A stretch of 64,000 nt of DNA from Microvirga antarctica (GCF_017921815.1 NZ_JAGEMM010000006.1:1-64000); one strand, 5' to 3'. Counted from the first letter of the stretch, positions 8,636-20,425 are shown. Program-made: numbers and translations. The notes: generated from the sequence alone by a model not told the origin.

Positions 8636-9697
8636 TCAGGGGATCAACCGGTCTAACCGAAGGTCGGCAAACAGATCGAAGAAGGCATCGTCGGTTGGCT
8701 GGTACCCAGTAAAGCCGAGACGACGGCTCTTGGACATGTCCGTCACCACCTCAATCGGCCGTCCGAGATCAGCATCCGTATGCCAAGGGGAGGCAAGACG
8801 GCCAAGGTCCGGCTCGACCAAGCTCTCCCGTTCGGCAATGTGACGCCAGATGGGGGCGTCCGCCTTCATTTGTTCCTCCAGCGGCAGGACGGAACCGTCG
8901 AAAGGGGCGGGCTCAAGGTTGAACCATTCTGCAAGGCGGCTCCACATCCATTTCCAACGAAAGACATCGCCGTTCACCACGTTGAACGCTTGATCAAAAG
9001 CGGCTGGGGTCGTCGCGGCCCATAGGAGATGCTTGGCCAGCTGTCTCGCATCGGTCATGTCGGTCAGTCCATTCCATTGTGCCGCCGAGCCGGGAAATCG
9101 GAAGGGACGCCCCGTCTCGCGGCAGAGCGTGGCATAGACCGCCAGCGTCGTTCCCATGTTCATGGCGTTGCCGACCGCCTTGCCAATGACCGTGTGAGGC
9201 CGATGAATACTCCAGGTGAAGCCATCGCGCTTGGCAGCAGCGAACACCTCGTCCTCCTGGGCATAATAGAAGTTCTCGATGTCGAGCCGCCCTTGATCTT
9301 CGCGGAACGGGGTCTGCGGGAGGGTGCCCTTGCCATAGGCCTCAAAGGGGCCGAGGTAGTGCTTGAGCCCTGTGACGAGGGCGACATGTCGGACCGTGCC
9401 CGCGGGGCGCAGTCCATCCAGGAGGTTGCGCACCATGGCGGCGTTGACGCGAATGTTCGCTGCTTCTGTCTCTTGCCGCGACCAGGTGGCAATGAACACG
9501 GCCTCAGGCTTAACCTCAGCGAGAGCCGCGGAGAGTGAGGCTTCGTCCTGGAGGTCGGCGGAAATCGGCGTCACTCGCGCCTGCGCGACCGGTGTTCTAG
9601 CCAGGCCGACCACATCCCAGCCCTCTGCGGCCAGATGCGCCGCAGTTGCGCTTCCGACGATACCGCTCACGCCTATCACCAATGCCGTCCGAGCCAT
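8636..9697 (-). CDS. PRISE-type short-chain reductase (NAD(P)-dependent)
   Basis: A 353-residue extended short-chain dehydrogenase. It starts with a Rossmann motif (VIGVSGIVGSATAAHL, residues about 7-22) and carries features of progesterone 5-beta-reductase/iridoid synthase-like (PRISE) proteins: IHRPHTVIG, the WNGLTDMTDARQLA segment and FNVVNGDVFRWKWMW. These enzymes reduce activated C=C bonds of enones. The usual YxxxK is not obvious; a Tyr in ENFYYAQED is likely the catalytic one. It lies downstream of an alcohol dehydrogenase, an aldo/keto reductase and a cupin on the same strand, a cassette of carbonyl/enone-reducing enzymes. The natural substrate is unknown. Confidence 0.85.
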   Translation of the reverse strand: MARTALVIGVSGIVGSATAAHLAAEGWDVVGLARTPVAQARVTPISADLQDEASLSAALAEVKPEAVFIATWSRQETEAANIRVNAAMVRNLLDGLRPAGTVRHVALVTGLKHYLGPFEAYGKGTLPQTPFREDQGRLDIENFYYAQEDEVFAAAKRDGFTWSIHRPHTVIGKAVGNAMNMGTTLAVYATLCRETGRPFRFPGSAAQWNGLTDMTDARQLAKHLLWAATTPAAFDQAFNVVNGDVFRWKWMWSRLAEWFNLEPAPFDGSVLPLEEQMKADAPIWRHIAERESLVEPDLGRLASPWHTDADLGRPIEVVTDMSKSRRLGFTGYQPTDDAFFDLFADLRLDRLIP

Positions 9698-9923
9698 CGC
9701 AGCCTCCCTGACCTGGGATGGTAGCTAGTCATCGAAGCCGTCGGTTCCTAGAGGGAACGATCCAGGCACATACCCGGTGCCCGGTGGTCTCAGCTCCGGA
9801 TTCCGGGTTGGGCGTGGCCTGAACGATCGATCGACCGGCCTTGCCTTCGTCCTGAGCAGGAACTGTGGAAGCCCGACGCGCATACCGCTCCCTCGATTAT
9901 CAGCGCGTCGGCAACTCTGCTGT

Positions 9924-10985
9924 TCAGGCCCCGAGCGACGCCATGTCGATCACGAAGCGATAACGGACGTCTGACCGCTCCATCCGCTCGAAGGCCTCGT
10001 TGATCTCGTCCATGCGGATCGTCTCGGTGTCGGGCAGAATGTTCTTGCGCGCGCAGAAGTCGAGCAACTCCTGCGTCTCCCGGATGCCGCCGATGGGCGA
10101 CCCGGCCACTCGCCGCCGCCCCAGCAGCAGGGGAACGGACGACATCTCCTCGAGCGGGCCAATCTGACCCACAATCACCAGGGTGCCATCCACATCGAGC
10201 AGCGGCAGATATGGGTTGAGATCGTGCTTGCTGGGCACGGTGTCGATGATGAGATCGAAGCCGTTCGCGGCTTCAGTCATCGCCTCCGGATCCGTCGAGA
10301 CGAGCAACCGGTCGGCCCCGAGGGCCAGTGCATCGGCCTGCTTGTCCGGCGAACGGCTCATGACGGTCACCTGAGCGCCGAGGCCGGCGGCGAGCTTGAC
10401 CGCCATATGCCCGAGGCCTCCGAGGCCGATGACACCGACGCGGCTGCCCGGACCCACGTTCCATGTGCGCAGGGGCGAGTAGGTTGTGATGCCGGCGCAC
10501 AGCAGCGGGGCCGCCCGGGAGAGATCCAAGCCGTCCGGCACCCGCAGGACGAATTCCTGACGGACCACGATGTGCTTGGAGTAGCCGCCGTGGGTCATCT
10601 CCTGCGTGATGCGGTCAAAGCCGCCATAGGTCCCGGTGTTGCCCTCGCGGCAGAGCTGTTCCTCACCCCTGCGGCACTGGTCGCAATGCTGGCAACTGTC
10701 GACCATGCAGCCAACCGCCACATGGTCGCCTGCCATGAAGCGGGTCACCTCTGGGCCGACCTCGATCACACGTCCGACGATCTCGTGGCCGGGCACGACC
10801 GGAAAGTTCGACCAGCCCCAATCGTTGCGCGCCCAGTGCAGGTCGGAGTGGCAGACACCCGCGTAAAGGATTTCCATCGCCACATCGTTGGGACGCAGTT
10901 CCCGGCGTTCAAAGGTGTAAGGCTGGAGACGTGCGCCGGCGGAGGGGGCTGCGTAGCCGAAGGTTTTGTAGCGAAAGCTGGCCAT
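9924..10985 (-). CDS. Zinc-dependent NAD(P) alcohol dehydrogenase (CAD/YahK type)
   Basis: A 353-residue medium-chain dehydrogenase. Catalytic zinc ligands are C45 (AGVCHSDLHWARND), H67/E68 (PGHEIVG) and C163 (LLCAGITTYSP); structural zinc is bound by C98, C101, C104 and C112 (CQHCDQCRRGEEQLC). The cofactor loop is VIGLGGLGHMAVKLA (about 185-199). The order and spacing are those of cinnamyl-alcohol-dehydrogenase-like broad aldehyde reductases, which reduce aldehydes to alcohols with NADPH. It follows the aldo/keto reductase by 90 bases on the same strand. The 226-base gap to the next reductase gene contains no recognised feature. Confidence 0.93.
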   Translation of the reverse strand: MASFRYKTFGYAAPSAGARLQPYTFERRELRPNDVAMEILYAGVCHSDLHWARNDWGWSNFPVVPGHEIVGRVIEVGPEVTRFMAGDHVAVGCMVDSCQHCDQCRRGEEQLCREGNTGTYGGFDRITQEMTHGGYSKHIVVRQEFVLRVPDGLDLSRAAPLLCAGITTYSPLRTWNVGPGSRVGVIGLGGLGHMAVKLAAGLGAQVTVMSRSPDKQADALALGADRLLVSTDPEAMTEAANGFDLIIDTVPSKHDLNPYLPLLDVDGTLVIVGQIGPLEEMSSVPLLLGRRRVAGSPIGGIRETQELLDFCARKNILPDTETIRMDEINEAFERMERSDVRYRFVIDMASLGA

Positions 10986-11075
10986 GATGTGTGTTCCATT
11001 TGTCTGGCTGGGAATGTCGAGTGCTTCGATGGTCGTCCGGGTACTGACGGCCGTCGGTGAGCGTAGCGCTTCGCC

Positions 11076-12501
<1,426 letters not shown>

Positions 12502-13345
12502 CGTCGTTCTCCTTCGATAATCGGTAGACGACGTCGCGTGGTGACGTCGGATGAAACAGGCACAGGGTGATGTAGGTCGATTGGAACAGGAATGTGCTGA
12601 CATTGTGCATTGCCGCACAGTTCGACGCCTCGATCTGGGTTAATTTCGGAATCGAGCGCTATCAGGTGGAGGTTCAGTTGCGTAACGAGCTTCAAGTGTC
12701 GCAAAGGCAGCCAGCTTCGAACGGAAGGCTGACATGGTCAGAATGGGGAGCGGCTGCCAGTCTGCTTGCCTTTCTGATCTTCTGGTTCGGGGTCGCGTTG
12801 CTCTAGCGTCCGGAGCAGCGGATTCCAGTTGTATTTCGTCGGAAGGGCGGGCCTAGAGGCGGCAAGTCCTGCCGGCCGTTTTAAGCACATTGTTGCGAGG
12901 CTGAGAGAAGCTCCGACGGAATGCCAAAGGCCCCGGTGCCTCCTCCAGAGTCACGCTCGCTGGCCGGGCCTACGTCACCGCGCTCTTGCTGTCACCAGGA
13001 GAATGGAGCGCGTGATGCGAGACTTTAGCAGCTTCCACCCGTGGCGCAGAACGCCCATAGATTCGATCTTCGGCTCCTTGCCCTCGTGAGCAAAGAAAAG
13101 CTCTGCACGTAACAACTCCCCAGCGCGGTACCTCAGATCGCCAACCCAACGAAGCCGGCTGTGGGGGTTCGGTCCCGGATGACCAAAACCCCTTGAAGAA
13201 AAGCGCTCATGCACTCGTGCATCTGCGTGCTCTGAGGTTATTGTGTTCGGTCCGTCAGAGGCACCCTTCACGGAGTGAATCAATGTCACGGCGGTTCTGA
13301 CGATCTGTGGCTTTGCGCAGCCAGACTGCCGCAACTCAGCCAGCA
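12502..13345. other. 844-base intergenic region with at most one doubtful small ORF
   Basis: This region separates the redox cassette from the catabolic island. It carries the promoter of the cupin operon and the end of the island's DUF4387 operon. A plus-strand frame at 12594-12806 encodes 70 residues ending in one hydrophobic helix ([21 protein letters not shown] region); it has no clear ribosome binding site and no known family. No RNA gene or repeat was recognised. Confidence 0.35.
12594..12806 (+). CDS. Doubtful small ORF with one C-terminal membrane helix
   Basis: Seventy codons with a hydrophilic N-terminal half and a final 20-residue hydrophobic segment ([15 protein letters not shown]). 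Tail-anchored or single-span micro-proteins look like this, but there is no convincing Shine-Dalgarno site and the frame overlaps the cupin operon's upstream region. It is listed because the membrane helix is unusually clean for a chance frame. Function unknown. Confidence 0.2.
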   Translation: MLTLCIAAQFDASIWVNFGIERYQVEVQLRNELQVSQRQPASNGRLTWSEWGAAASLLAFLIFWFGVALL

Positions 13346-13663
13346 TCAGGGAATGTCCACGTCGATCAAGGGGGCGTATTGTTGACCGCCGTGGTTATCG
13401 GCATCGTGCAGATCGCCCTGAAAGCGCGGGCGTGGAATTGATATCTTAAAGGCCAGAGCTTGCGGCACGACGAAGAACCGCACATCTTCGATTGGAAACC
13501 GATATAGGCACGCGAAGGTTTCCGCCGACAGGGCACAACTCGTCCGCACTCGCTCGAACACCTCGAACGTATCGAACATGATGTCGAAGGTGAGTTCGAA
13601 CGGACCTGCATTCTTGCTGCGGATAAGACTTGCTAGTTCGCCGAGTTTCGCCATCGTCGTCAC
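13346..13663 (-). CDS. DUF4387-family protein
   Basis: A 105-residue protein of the DUF4387 family (motifs LASLIRSKNAGPFELTFDIM and FKISIPRPRFQGD). The family has no settled function but is almost always encoded next to an AtuA/DUF1446 protein, as here: its start overlaps the AtuA stop by four bases (ATGA), a sign of translational coupling. It is the last gene of the operon that begins with the MmgE/PrpD gene at 20425. It is probably a small partner or subunit of the AtuA-family protein. Confidence 0.88.
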   Translation of the reverse strand: MTTMAKLGELASLIRSKNAGPFELTFDIMFDTFEVFERVRTSCALSAETFACLYRFPIEDVRFFVVPQALAFKISIPRPRFQGDLHDADNHGGQQYAPLIDVDIP

Positions 13664-15045
13664 TCCACGTCAAGATAGTCGATCGGGAACATTTCGCACG
13701 GGTGATCTGGCGCGAGGACGTGATTCACGCAGAAGCGGTAGACTGCTCCCCGTTCTAGGTAGGCTGGGCTGTAAGGGCAGGCGAAGCCGGTTATCAGGCC
13801 GCTCCATTCCGGAATCGGCAGGTGAAGCGCCTGATGCCGGGCCAACGACACGATGGTCGTTGCGATCTCCTGAGTGCTTGCTGTCACTTCCAGAACTACA
13901 CAAAGTTCATGCGTCGGGCCGTCGCGCTCGGGCTCAAGCGGGCCCATCGTCCCGTCCTTGCCATAGAGACGGATATTGAAGAGATGCTCGACCGGTCGGT
14001 CGCCGAAAACATCCCCGACCCGCGCCAGCAGTTTCTGCCGCAAGCGGTCGCACCAATCGTCGATTTGCCTGATGATGTAAGGATCTCGGATCGACCCGAT
14101 CACGATGCTCTGATACCCCACATGTTCGGAGCCTTCGAGCTTCACCGTGTAGGTTTCGGCCTTGTCGAAACGGCTGCCGCGAACTCGGACGCTTCGCGCA
14201 TCGATTGCTTGATAGCTCGCCTGTGTCAGATCAAGCACTCCGCTCGATTCCACCAGGCGATAGGGGTCTGCGTTCTCGTAGAGAGCATGCGCTGCCACAC
14301 TTTGGGGGGTACAGCGCACGTTCGGATCAAGCGCATCAATATCGAAATGATCTCCGCGAAATGTCACGAAAGTGGAATCGGGCGACGGGCGGGAAACGGC
14401 GATCGCACTCCCGCATTCGAGCAGCTTGGCGGCGTGCCACGCAAGCCCTGGCGCCACGCCCAAGCGGATGGGAAGCCCGGCAAAGATCGCGCAATCGCTG
14501 GCGCGTCCAGCAATCACCACGTCGGCGCCGTGATCCAAAGCCTCGAGAAACGGCTCCTCGCCCATCATCCCGACGATTCGCTCCGCGCGATCGATCGCGT
14601 CGGCGTCGAATTTGGGCGCCGGCGAAAGCGGGCGGATCCGTCCCTCGCTCAGGCGCTTTTTCAGATAGGTCTTGTCCTGCTCCGCATGGATCAAGGCCAA
14701 CCGGAACCGCAAGCCCTCCTCTCGCGCGATTTCGAGGACGATGTCGCGGACGGCGGCGAGGTGGGGGGCGCCACCCGCTGTTCCGGCAGATCCCACGAGA
14801 AGCGGAACATTTGCGTCGAGGGCCGCCTTCAGCATCAGCCGGAGATCGCGTTTGATGGATCGGAGCGGGAAGGCGGTCGTGCCGGCGCCGAGTGGACCCG
14901 GTCCCGGATCGGTTGAGCCCGCATCGCAGCCGATGAAATGCGGCCGTCGGGCCATGCCCGCCAGGAGCGAGCTTTCTTTGAAGCCCGATCCGCAGACCCC
15001 TGTGGCGGACAACACGCGAACTTCCGACGTCGCGGTCTTGCTCAT
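13660..15045 (-). CDS. AtuA-family (DUF1446) acyclic-terpene-utilisation-like protein
   Basis: A 461-residue protein of the AtuA/DUF1446 family. The opening segment [12 protein letters not shown], then [17 protein letters not shown], and [16 protein letters not shown] are family hallmarks. AtuA was named from Pseudomonas citronellol/geraniol utilisation, but its reaction remains undefined. The start overlaps the TctA stop by four bases (ATGA), and the stop overlaps the DUF4387 start likewise. Placement after a tricarboxylate transporter and near PrpD/PrpB-type enzymes suggests that here it acts on a carboxylic acid or its CoA ester rather than on a terpene. A longer frame upstream lies inside tctA and is not used. 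Confidence 0.9.
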   Translation of the reverse strand: MSKTATSEVRVLSATGVCGSGFKESSLLAGMARRPHFIGCDAGSTDPGPGPLGAGTTAFPLRSIKRDLRLMLKAALDANVPLLVGSAGTAGGAPHLAAVRDIVLEIAREEGLRFRLALIHAEQDKTYLKKRLSEGRIRPLSPAPKFDADAIDRAERIVGMMGEEPFLEALDHGADVVIAGRASDCAIFAGLPIRLGVAPGLAWHAAKLLECGSAIAVSRPSPDSTFVTFRGDHFDIDALDPNVRCTPQSVAAHALYENADPYRLVESSGVLDLTQASYQAIDARSVRVRGSRFDKAETYTVKLEGSEHVGYQSIVIGSIRDPYIIRQIDDWCDRLRQKLLARVGDVFGDRPVEHLFNIRLYGKDGTMGPLEPERDGPTHELCVVLEVTASTQEIATTIVSLARHQALHLPIPEWSGLITGFACPYSPAYLERGAVYRFCVNHVLAPDHPCEMFPIDYLDVE

Positions 15046-16559
15046 GATGAGGCCTGGTCGAAAACACAGCGGCGGCGCCGCGAGCGATAGTATTCGACCA
15101 GTGGCGGTGCCACGAGAGCAATGAGGGCGATCGTCAGGATCGTGGCCGAAATCGGCCGCGTGAGAAAGACGGTCGGATCTCCCTGGCTGATCGCGAGAGC
15201 GCGGCGGAACTGCTGTTCGGCCATTGGACCCAGGATGAGCCCGAGAATGGCTGGAGAAACGGGGATTTCGGCGCACCGCATGACGTATCCGAGAACGCCG
15301 AACAGACAGAGTGTGCCGAGATCAAAGACTGAGGCATGCAGGCTATAGACGCCTAGTCCCGCGAACACGAGGATTCCCGCGTAGAGGTAAGGCCGCGGAA
15401 TCGCGAGCAGCCGCACCCAAACCCCGGCAAGCGGAAGGTTCAGAACGAGCAACATGACGTTGCCGATATAAAGACTCGCGATCAGTCCCCAGACCAGATC
15501 GGGATTGCTCTGGAAGAGCAAGGGGCCGGGATGCAGGCCGTATTGCTGAAAGGCCGCAAGCATGATCGCAGCGGTCGCCGACGTCGGCAATCCGAGCGTC
15601 AGAAGGGGCACCAGAACGCCTGTCACGGCAGAGTTATTGGTTGCCTCGGGCCCGGCGACGCCTTCAATCGCACCCTTGCCGAATTCCTCCGGATTTTTGG
15701 AGAGCCGGCGCTCGAGCGAGTAGGAGAGGAATGTCGGAATCTCAGCGCCGCCAGCTGGCAGGGCTCCGAACGGGAAACCGATGACCGAGCCACGCAGCCA
15801 GGGCTTCCACGAGCGCCTCCATTCGTCCTTCGTCATCCAGATCTGTCCCTTGATGGGGATGATCTGGTCGGCCAGCAACTTCTGGCGAGACACGACGAAC
15901 AATGTCTCGCCCACTGCGAACAGGCCGACAGCCAGGATCACCACCTCGATCCCGTCAAGCAGGTATGGGATGTCGAGCGCCATGCGAGCCTGGCCTGTCT
16001 GCATATCGATGCCGACAAGGCCTATTGCGATTCCGAGAAAGAGACTGGCGAGGCCACGCAGGAGAGATGTGCCCAGTACTGCCGCGACGGTGGTAAAGGC
16101 CAGCACCATCAAGGCGAAATAATCAGCGGGCCCGAATTTGAGCGCCAGCGTCACGACGGACGGTGCGAACAGCGCCAGAGCGAATGTCGCCAAGGTCCCG
16201 GCTACGAAGGAGCCGATCGCGGCGGTCGCCAACGCGGCAGCTCCCCGGCCACGCTTCGCCATCTGGTTGCCTTCGATTGCCGTCACGACCGATGAGTTTT
16301 CGCCAGGCGTGTTGAGAAGTATCGACGTTGTCGAGCTTCCGTACATCGCGCCATAGTAGATGCCGCCGAACATGATGAACGCGCCAATGGGCTCGAGTTT
16401 TGCCGTCAATGGCATGAGCAGCGCGACCGTGAGCGCGGGGCCAATTCCGGGAAGAACACCAACCGCCGTTCCAAGCGTGACGCCGACAAGTGCCCACAGG
16501 AGGTTGCCCGCGGTTAGTGCGACTGCAAACCCGTGCATCAAGCCGTCGAATACGTCCAT
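15042..16559 (-). CDS. Tripartite tricarboxylate transporter, large membrane subunit (TctA)
   Basis: A 505-residue permease with about 10-12 membrane helices. The family signature [19 protein letters not shown] and the [22 protein letters not shown] segment are both present, with the second inverted copy around residue 300 ([23 protein letters not shown]). It should carry a carboxylate across the inner membrane, driven by an ion gradient, using the TctC receptor at 17095. The ATG at 16559 is chosen because it overlaps the TctB stop by one base (TGATG), has GGGGAG upstream, and gives the usual family N-terminus; a start five codons earlier is possible. Confidence 0.94.
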   Translation of the reverse strand: MDVFDGLMHGFAVALTAGNLLWALVGVTLGTAVGVLPGIGPALTVALLMPLTAKLEPIGAFIMFGGIYYGAMYGSSTTSILLNTPGENSSVVTAIEGNQMAKRGRGAAALATAAIGSFVAGTLATFALALFAPSVVTLALKFGPADYFALMVLAFTTVAAVLGTSLLRGLASLFLGIAIGLVGIDMQTGQARMALDIPYLLDGIEVVILAVGLFAVGETLFVVSRQKLLADQIIPIKGQIWMTKDEWRRSWKPWLRGSVIGFPFGALPAGGAEIPTFLSYSLERRLSKNPEEFGKGAIEGVAGPEATNNSAVTGVLVPLLTLGLPTSATAAIMLAAFQQYGLHPGPLLFQSNPDLVWGLIASLYIGNVMLLVLNLPLAGVWVRLLAIPRPYLYAGILVFAGLGVYSLHASVFDLGTLCLFGVLGYVMRCAEIPVSPAILGLILGPMAEQQFRRALAISQGDPTVFLTRPISATILTIALIALVAPPLVEYYRSRRRRCVFDQASS

Positions 16560-17098
16560 CAGCGGGCTCCCCATATGGTTCCGCTAGGTAGCGGCAGGCC
16601 GAGGGCATAGGTGAAGCAGAGAAAGATGAAGCCGGAAAACATGGCGCCCACGGCGAGATCAAATGGGATCCGGCGACTGCCGAATGCGCGGGTCGTCAAG
16701 GCGAACATCAGCGTCGACGATACAACGAAGCCCAAAGGCGCGATGAGAAAGGCATTGACCACGAGCCCGAGCGCGACGAGGCCGACGTTGGACAATTGCC
16801 GCCAATAAGCCGGGCGCGACAGGGCATGTTCGTCGGCCGTCTCGGCCCACATCACCGGCCATGTCCCCTTGAGCGCGTCGATCGACAAAAGCACGCCAAC
16901 GATCACCAAGCCAGCTCCGACCATATAGGGAAAGACCTGGGGGCCGACTCGCGCGTATGAGGATTGGTCCTGACCGATCAAATAGCCCTGATGCGCGACG
17001 AACAAACCAAAGGCCACGAGTGCGACCGATATGACGGTCGCACTCACCTTCTTTTGCGAGAGCCGCGGTTCCGCGTCGCGCTCGGTCTCTCCGATCAT
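16559..17098 (-). CDS. Tripartite tricarboxylate transporter, small membrane subunit (TctB)
   Basis: A 179-residue protein with four hydrophobic segments, the TctB topology. The [20 protein letters not shown] motif in the first half is typical. It assists TctA in solute uptake. The start overlaps the TctC stop by four bases (ATGA), and the stop overlaps the TctA start, so the three transporter genes are tightly coupled in the order C-B-A. Confidence 0.92.
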   Translation of the reverse strand: MIGETERDAEPRLSQKKVSATVISVALVAFGLFVAHQGYLIGQDQSSYARVGPQVFPYMVGAGLVIVGVLLSIDALKGTWPVMWAETADEHALSRPAYWRQLSNVGLVALGLVVNAFLIAPLGFVVSSTLMFALTTRAFGSRRIPFDLAVGAMFSGFIFLCFTYALGLPLPSGTIWGAR

Positions 17099-18069
17099 TT
17101 CACCAGCCCGAGTTGGGTGAGGATTTCAGTGATGCGCGTGGTTTCGTTGGCGATGTAAGTCTTGAAGTCGTCTCCCGCGAGATACTCGTCATTCCAGCCG
17201 TTGGTCTGGAGAATGTCCTTCCAGCTCTTCGACGCGACAACCTTGGCGATTAGATCGAGGTAAGCCTGGCGCTGGGCGGGTGTGATCCCCGGAGGTGCTG
17301 CAATGCCGCGCCAGTTGGACAAGGACGCATCGACACCCTGCTCCTTCAAGGTCGGAATATCCACGCCGGGAACGCGCTTGTCAGACGAGATGGCAAGCAC
17401 ACGCAGATTGCCAGCCTTGATCTGGTCGGCGAGTTCGCTGAAGCCACCGACGCCGACCGTCACCTGGCCTCCGATGATGGCGGCGAGCGAGTCGCCGCCA
17501 CCCGAGAAGGCAACGTAGTTGACCTGCTTGGGATCGACACCGATCGCCTTGGCGATCGAGCCAGCCAGAATGTGATCGGTTCCGCCGGCGGAGCCGCCTG
17601 CCCAGGAAACGCCATTGGTGTTCTTCTTGAGCTGGGCGACGAGGTCCGCCAGGGTCTTGATCGGCGAGTCCTTCGGTACAACGACGACAGAGTATTCACT
17701 CATCAATCGCGCGATAGGCGTGACGTCCGCAAGGGTTACTTTCGATTTGTTTGTGGCGAACGATGCGATCATGCCGAAGCCGCCGACGATCATTGCGTTG
17801 TCGCTGCCGGAGCGATTGCGGATGAACTGAGCGAGGCCGATGGCGCCGCCCGCACCGCCGACATTGATCACGGTCGCCGTCCCGAGCTTGTCTTGCTTGA
17901 GGACCTGTTCAACAGCCCGTGAGGTGCGATCATATCCTCCACCGGGTGCCGCCGGCGCCATGATCTCATAATCTGCAGCCTGAACTCGATTGGCGCCGAT
18001 CATGAGCGTTGCCATCATCAGTCCGGCGGCAGCGGCTTTCATGCGGGTCGAACGTAGGATCGTGGTCAT
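17095..18069 (-). CDS. TctC/Bug-family periplasmic carboxylate-binding receptor
   Basis: A 324-residue exported protein; the leader ends at about residue 31 (GANRVQA before ADYE). Family motifs are APAAPGGGYDRTSR, NVGGAGGAIGLAQF, SWAGGSAGGTDHI and VNYVAFSGGG. These proteins bind carboxylates with a flexible two-lobe pocket and deliver them to TctAB. It lies 34 bases after a lyase gene and overlaps tctB by four bases. The ligand is unknown but is probably the substrate of the island's enzymes. Confidence 0.94.
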   Translation of the reverse strand: MTTILRSTRMKAAAAGLMMATLMIGANRVQAADYEIMAPAAPGGGYDRTSRAVEQVLKQDKLGTATVINVGGAGGAIGLAQFIRNRSGSDNAMIVGGFGMIASFATNKSKVTLADVTPIARLMSEYSVVVVPKDSPIKTLADLVAQLKKNTNGVSWAGGSAGGTDHILAGSIAKAIGVDPKQVNYVAFSGGGDSLAAIIGGQVTVGVGGFSELADQIKAGNLRVLAISSDKRVPGVDIPTLKEQGVDASLSNWRGIAAPPGITPAQRQAYLDLIAKVVASKSWKDILQTNGWNDEYLAGDDFKTYIANETTRITEILTQLGLVK

Positions 18070-18103
18070 GTGGTCCCTCCTGGATGCGGCGCGAGGCCTG
18101 TTT

Positions 18104-18994
18104 TTATGGTCTGGTGGTAAACCTGTTTTCGATAGCGTCCAGCGCTGCGGCGCCCATGAGCTCGTTCAATTCCTTGAACGACACCAGAAGGTCAGGGCGA
18201 TGGGTTGGCTGGTCCGCATCGATCGTGGGTGCGAAAGCCTCCAAGGCGTTCATCATTCCGCGAAGTGCTGCGCTCGACAGCATGCGCGCATACGAGACAG
18301 TCCCCGCGCCAAGATCCTGCAATTGCTTGGGTGTCAGCAACGGCGTGGTACCGCGCTCCATGAGACCAAAACCCATGTTGACGGCCAGCGGCCTGCTGAC
18401 GTTTCTGGCAACGGTCCGAATGTCGTCTGCCGACAAGAGCGCGTCCGCGAAGAGAATGTCGGCGCCGGCCTCCGCATACATGTTCAGGCGGTCGATGACT
18501 TCCGGGATACCATCCGTAGCGGCCGCATCCGTGCGCGCGCGGATCAGGAAATCCGGATCACGTCTCGCATCGACAGCAGATTTGACCTTGTCGGCCATCT
18601 CGTGGGCCGGGATGACCCTTTTGCCTTCCATATGTCCGCACCGCTTGGGCCAAACCTGATCTTCGATGGAGATAGCGGCCAGACCGGCCTTTTCGAACGC
18701 GCGCGCCACGAAGTGGACGTTGAGCGCATTGCCGTACCCGGTGTCGGCATCGGCCAGAAGGGGGATATCGCAGCAATCTGCCAGCGCGCTGCAGGCGCGC
18801 AGATTTTCATCGAACGTGAGGATGCCGCGATCGGCCCATCCAAGGAGACTCTCCGACAAGCCGGCTCCGGTGATCGCCGCAGCCGCGTAGCCTGCCTTCT
18901 CGACAAGGCGCAGGCTGAACCCATTGTAAACACCTGGTAGAACGAGGATTTCCGGCGCTTCGACCATTGTTCTGAAACCACGGCGATCGACCAT
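18104..18994 (-). CDS. Isocitrate lyase/PEP mutase-family C-C lyase
   Basis: A 296-residue TIM-barrel enzyme. Metal-binding D82 and D84 (ADADTGYGN), E111-D112 (ISIEDQVWP) and the catalytic-loop motif KRCGH (117-121) with the general-acid Cys C119 are present, so it should cleave a 2-hydroxy-3-carboxy acid by retro-aldol reaction, as methylisocitrate lyase does. It differs from the PrpB-like enzyme at 25118 in length and C-terminal region. It lies 12 bases after an MmgE/PrpD gene and upstream of the TctCBA genes. The substrate may be methylisocitrate-like or a branched malate; the sequence does not decide. Confidence 0.9.
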   Translation of the reverse strand: MVDRRGFRTMVEAPEILVLPGVYNGFSLRLVEKAGYAAAAITGAGLSESLLGWADRGILTFDENLRACSALADCCDIPLLADADTGYGNALNVHFVARAFEKAGLAAISIEDQVWPKRCGHMEGKRVIPAHEMADKVKSAVDARRDPDFLIRARTDAAATDGIPEVIDRLNMYAEAGADILFADALLSADDIRTVARNVSRPLAVNMGFGLMERGTTPLLTPKQLQDLGAGTVSYARMLSSAALRGMMNALEAFAPTIDADQPTHRPDLLVSFKELNELMGAAALDAIENRFTTRP

Positions 18995-19006
18995 GCATGA
19001 GATCCT

Positions 19007-20425
19007 TCAGGCTGCTGCGTTGGCGCTTGTGGCCGGTACAAGGAGGTCGGTGAGCTCGCGCGCATCACGATCCTCCAACGTCTCGACGAAGCGCTCGATT
19101 TCCTGAGCTCGCCCGGAAGGAAGCACGCTTGCTGCTGCACCGACAAACTTGCTGCGCAACGCCTCGACGCTCATGGGATTGGCCGGACTTCCGGGGCGGT
19201 GGAGCATCTCGAGCCGATAGGTATGACCGCCTCGCGTGCAGATCTCGACGCGAGCTGCGTGGCGCGAGGCGTCCCCGCCAAGGTCGTAGGCGGGATCGGC
19301 TTCGACCTGAACACGGTCGATCATGGCAAGAATGGCGGGATCGGCCAGGCGATCATCTGCGAATTGGTCTGGCCCAATCGCGCGGTCGACGATCATCATC
19401 GCGGTCGTAAACAGCATGTTCATCTGCGCGGCCGTCACGCCGGCTGGCTTGTAGGGCCACGCGCAATGACGATGCGCCATCGTGCTGCAATGGATTCTCA
19501 AATTTTCGATATCGTCCGCTGCAAGCGTGTGGTCGCGCATGAGCGTGTCGATCGCATGCAGCACAGAATGAACACTGGCGGCGGTCGGGTAGGGTTTGAA
19601 CCCGACTTCGCGGATCACCCAATGCGTGCCGAGGCCCATCGTGAGCTGATCGAGATCAGGAGCCCCGCTCAACGTTGACAGAAAGCCGCCGTAGGGCGCT
19701 TCCAGGATATTGGAGATGCCTGTCAGGCCACGGCGCGCGAGGTAGGCTCCGGTCACTCCCATCTGGGCCGCATGCCCGGCGTGAAGCCGCTTGGACATGG
19801 CGCCTTCCTGAGCGGCCATCAGGCCGGCAGCGAATGAGCCACTGACGCCAAAGGCGTTCCGCGCCGCCTCCGGTGCGAGTTGCAGCGCGTTCACGGCTGT
19901 CGCAGCCGCTACGAAGGTGCCGCAGGTGCCCTGAAAATGGTGCCCGCGCATGAAGAGGCTGCCAGTTGCCGCGATCCCGACACGGAGACCCGCTTCGTAT
20001 CCCGCGACGACAGATGCGATGAGGGCCCGGCCCGTGGTGCTTCCCTCGGCATCCGCGATTGCCAGTGCGACCGGAATGGTGAGAGAGCCGGCGTGGAGAT
20101 GGGCGACCGCGTGGATGTCGTCCATCTCAAACCCGTGGCCCGCCGTGGACCCCACGAGGGCCGCTTGGGCGACACTCGTCCGGAGCGAGGTGCCAATGAT
20201 CCGCGACCGCGGATGGCCGCCTTCCTCCTCGACAAAATCGATGAGATGGCGTGTCCATGGTTGTGTCACGCCGGCGAGGCAGCACCCCAACGCGTCGAGG
20301 ATGCAAGCTTTTGCTTTGGCGACAACGTCGACGGGAAGATCGTCATAGCGCAGGTTCGCCGCGAACGTCGCGAGTTCTAGAGTCTGCTCAGCGTTGCCTG
20401 AGCTGCGGAGGTCAAGGCTAGGCAT
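19007..20425 (-). CDS. MmgE/PrpD-family dehydratase (first of four)
   Basis: A 472-residue MmgE/PrpD protein, the family of 2-methylcitrate dehydratase and cis-aconitate decarboxylase. Hallmarks: AKACILDALGCCLAG near the N-terminus, GHGFEMDDIHAVAHLHAG, and KRLHAGHAAQMGVTGAYLA. It heads the operon PrpD-lyase-TctC-TctB-TctA-AtuA-DUF4387. The ATG at 20425 is chosen: it has GAGG upstream, whereas the longer frame would start with TTG at 20464 inside a 15-bp operator at 20459-20473. Likely reaction: dehydration of a hydroxy tricarboxylic acid before cleavage by the lyase. Confidence 0.92.
   Translation of the reverse strand: MPSLDLRSSGNAEQTLELATFAANLRYDDLPVDVVAKAKACILDALGCCLAGVTQPWTRHLIDFVEEEGGHPRSRIIGTSLRTSVAQAALVGSTAGHGFEMDDIHAVAHLHAGSLTIPVALAIADAEGSTTGRALIASVVAGYEAGLRVGIAATGSLFMRGHHFQGTCGTFVAAATAVNALQLAPEAARNAFGVSGSFAAGLMAAQEGAMSKRLHAGHAAQMGVTGAYLARRGLTGISNILEAPYGGFLSTLSGAPDLDQLTMGLGTHWVIREVGFKPYPTAASVHSVLHAIDTLMRDHTLAADDIENLRIHCSTMAHRHCAWPYKPAGVTAAQMNMLFTTAMMIVDRAIGPDQFADDRLADPAILAMIDRVQVEADPAYDLGGDASRHAARVEICTRGGHTYRLEMLHRPGSPANPMSVEALRSKFVGAAASVLPSGRAQEIERFVETLEDRDARELTDLLVPATSANAAA

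Noticed and set aside
13822..14916. A 364-codon plus-strand frame antisense to the AtuA gene.
   Set aside because: It is low in hydrophobic pattern and lies wholly within a clear family gene, so it is a shadow frame.
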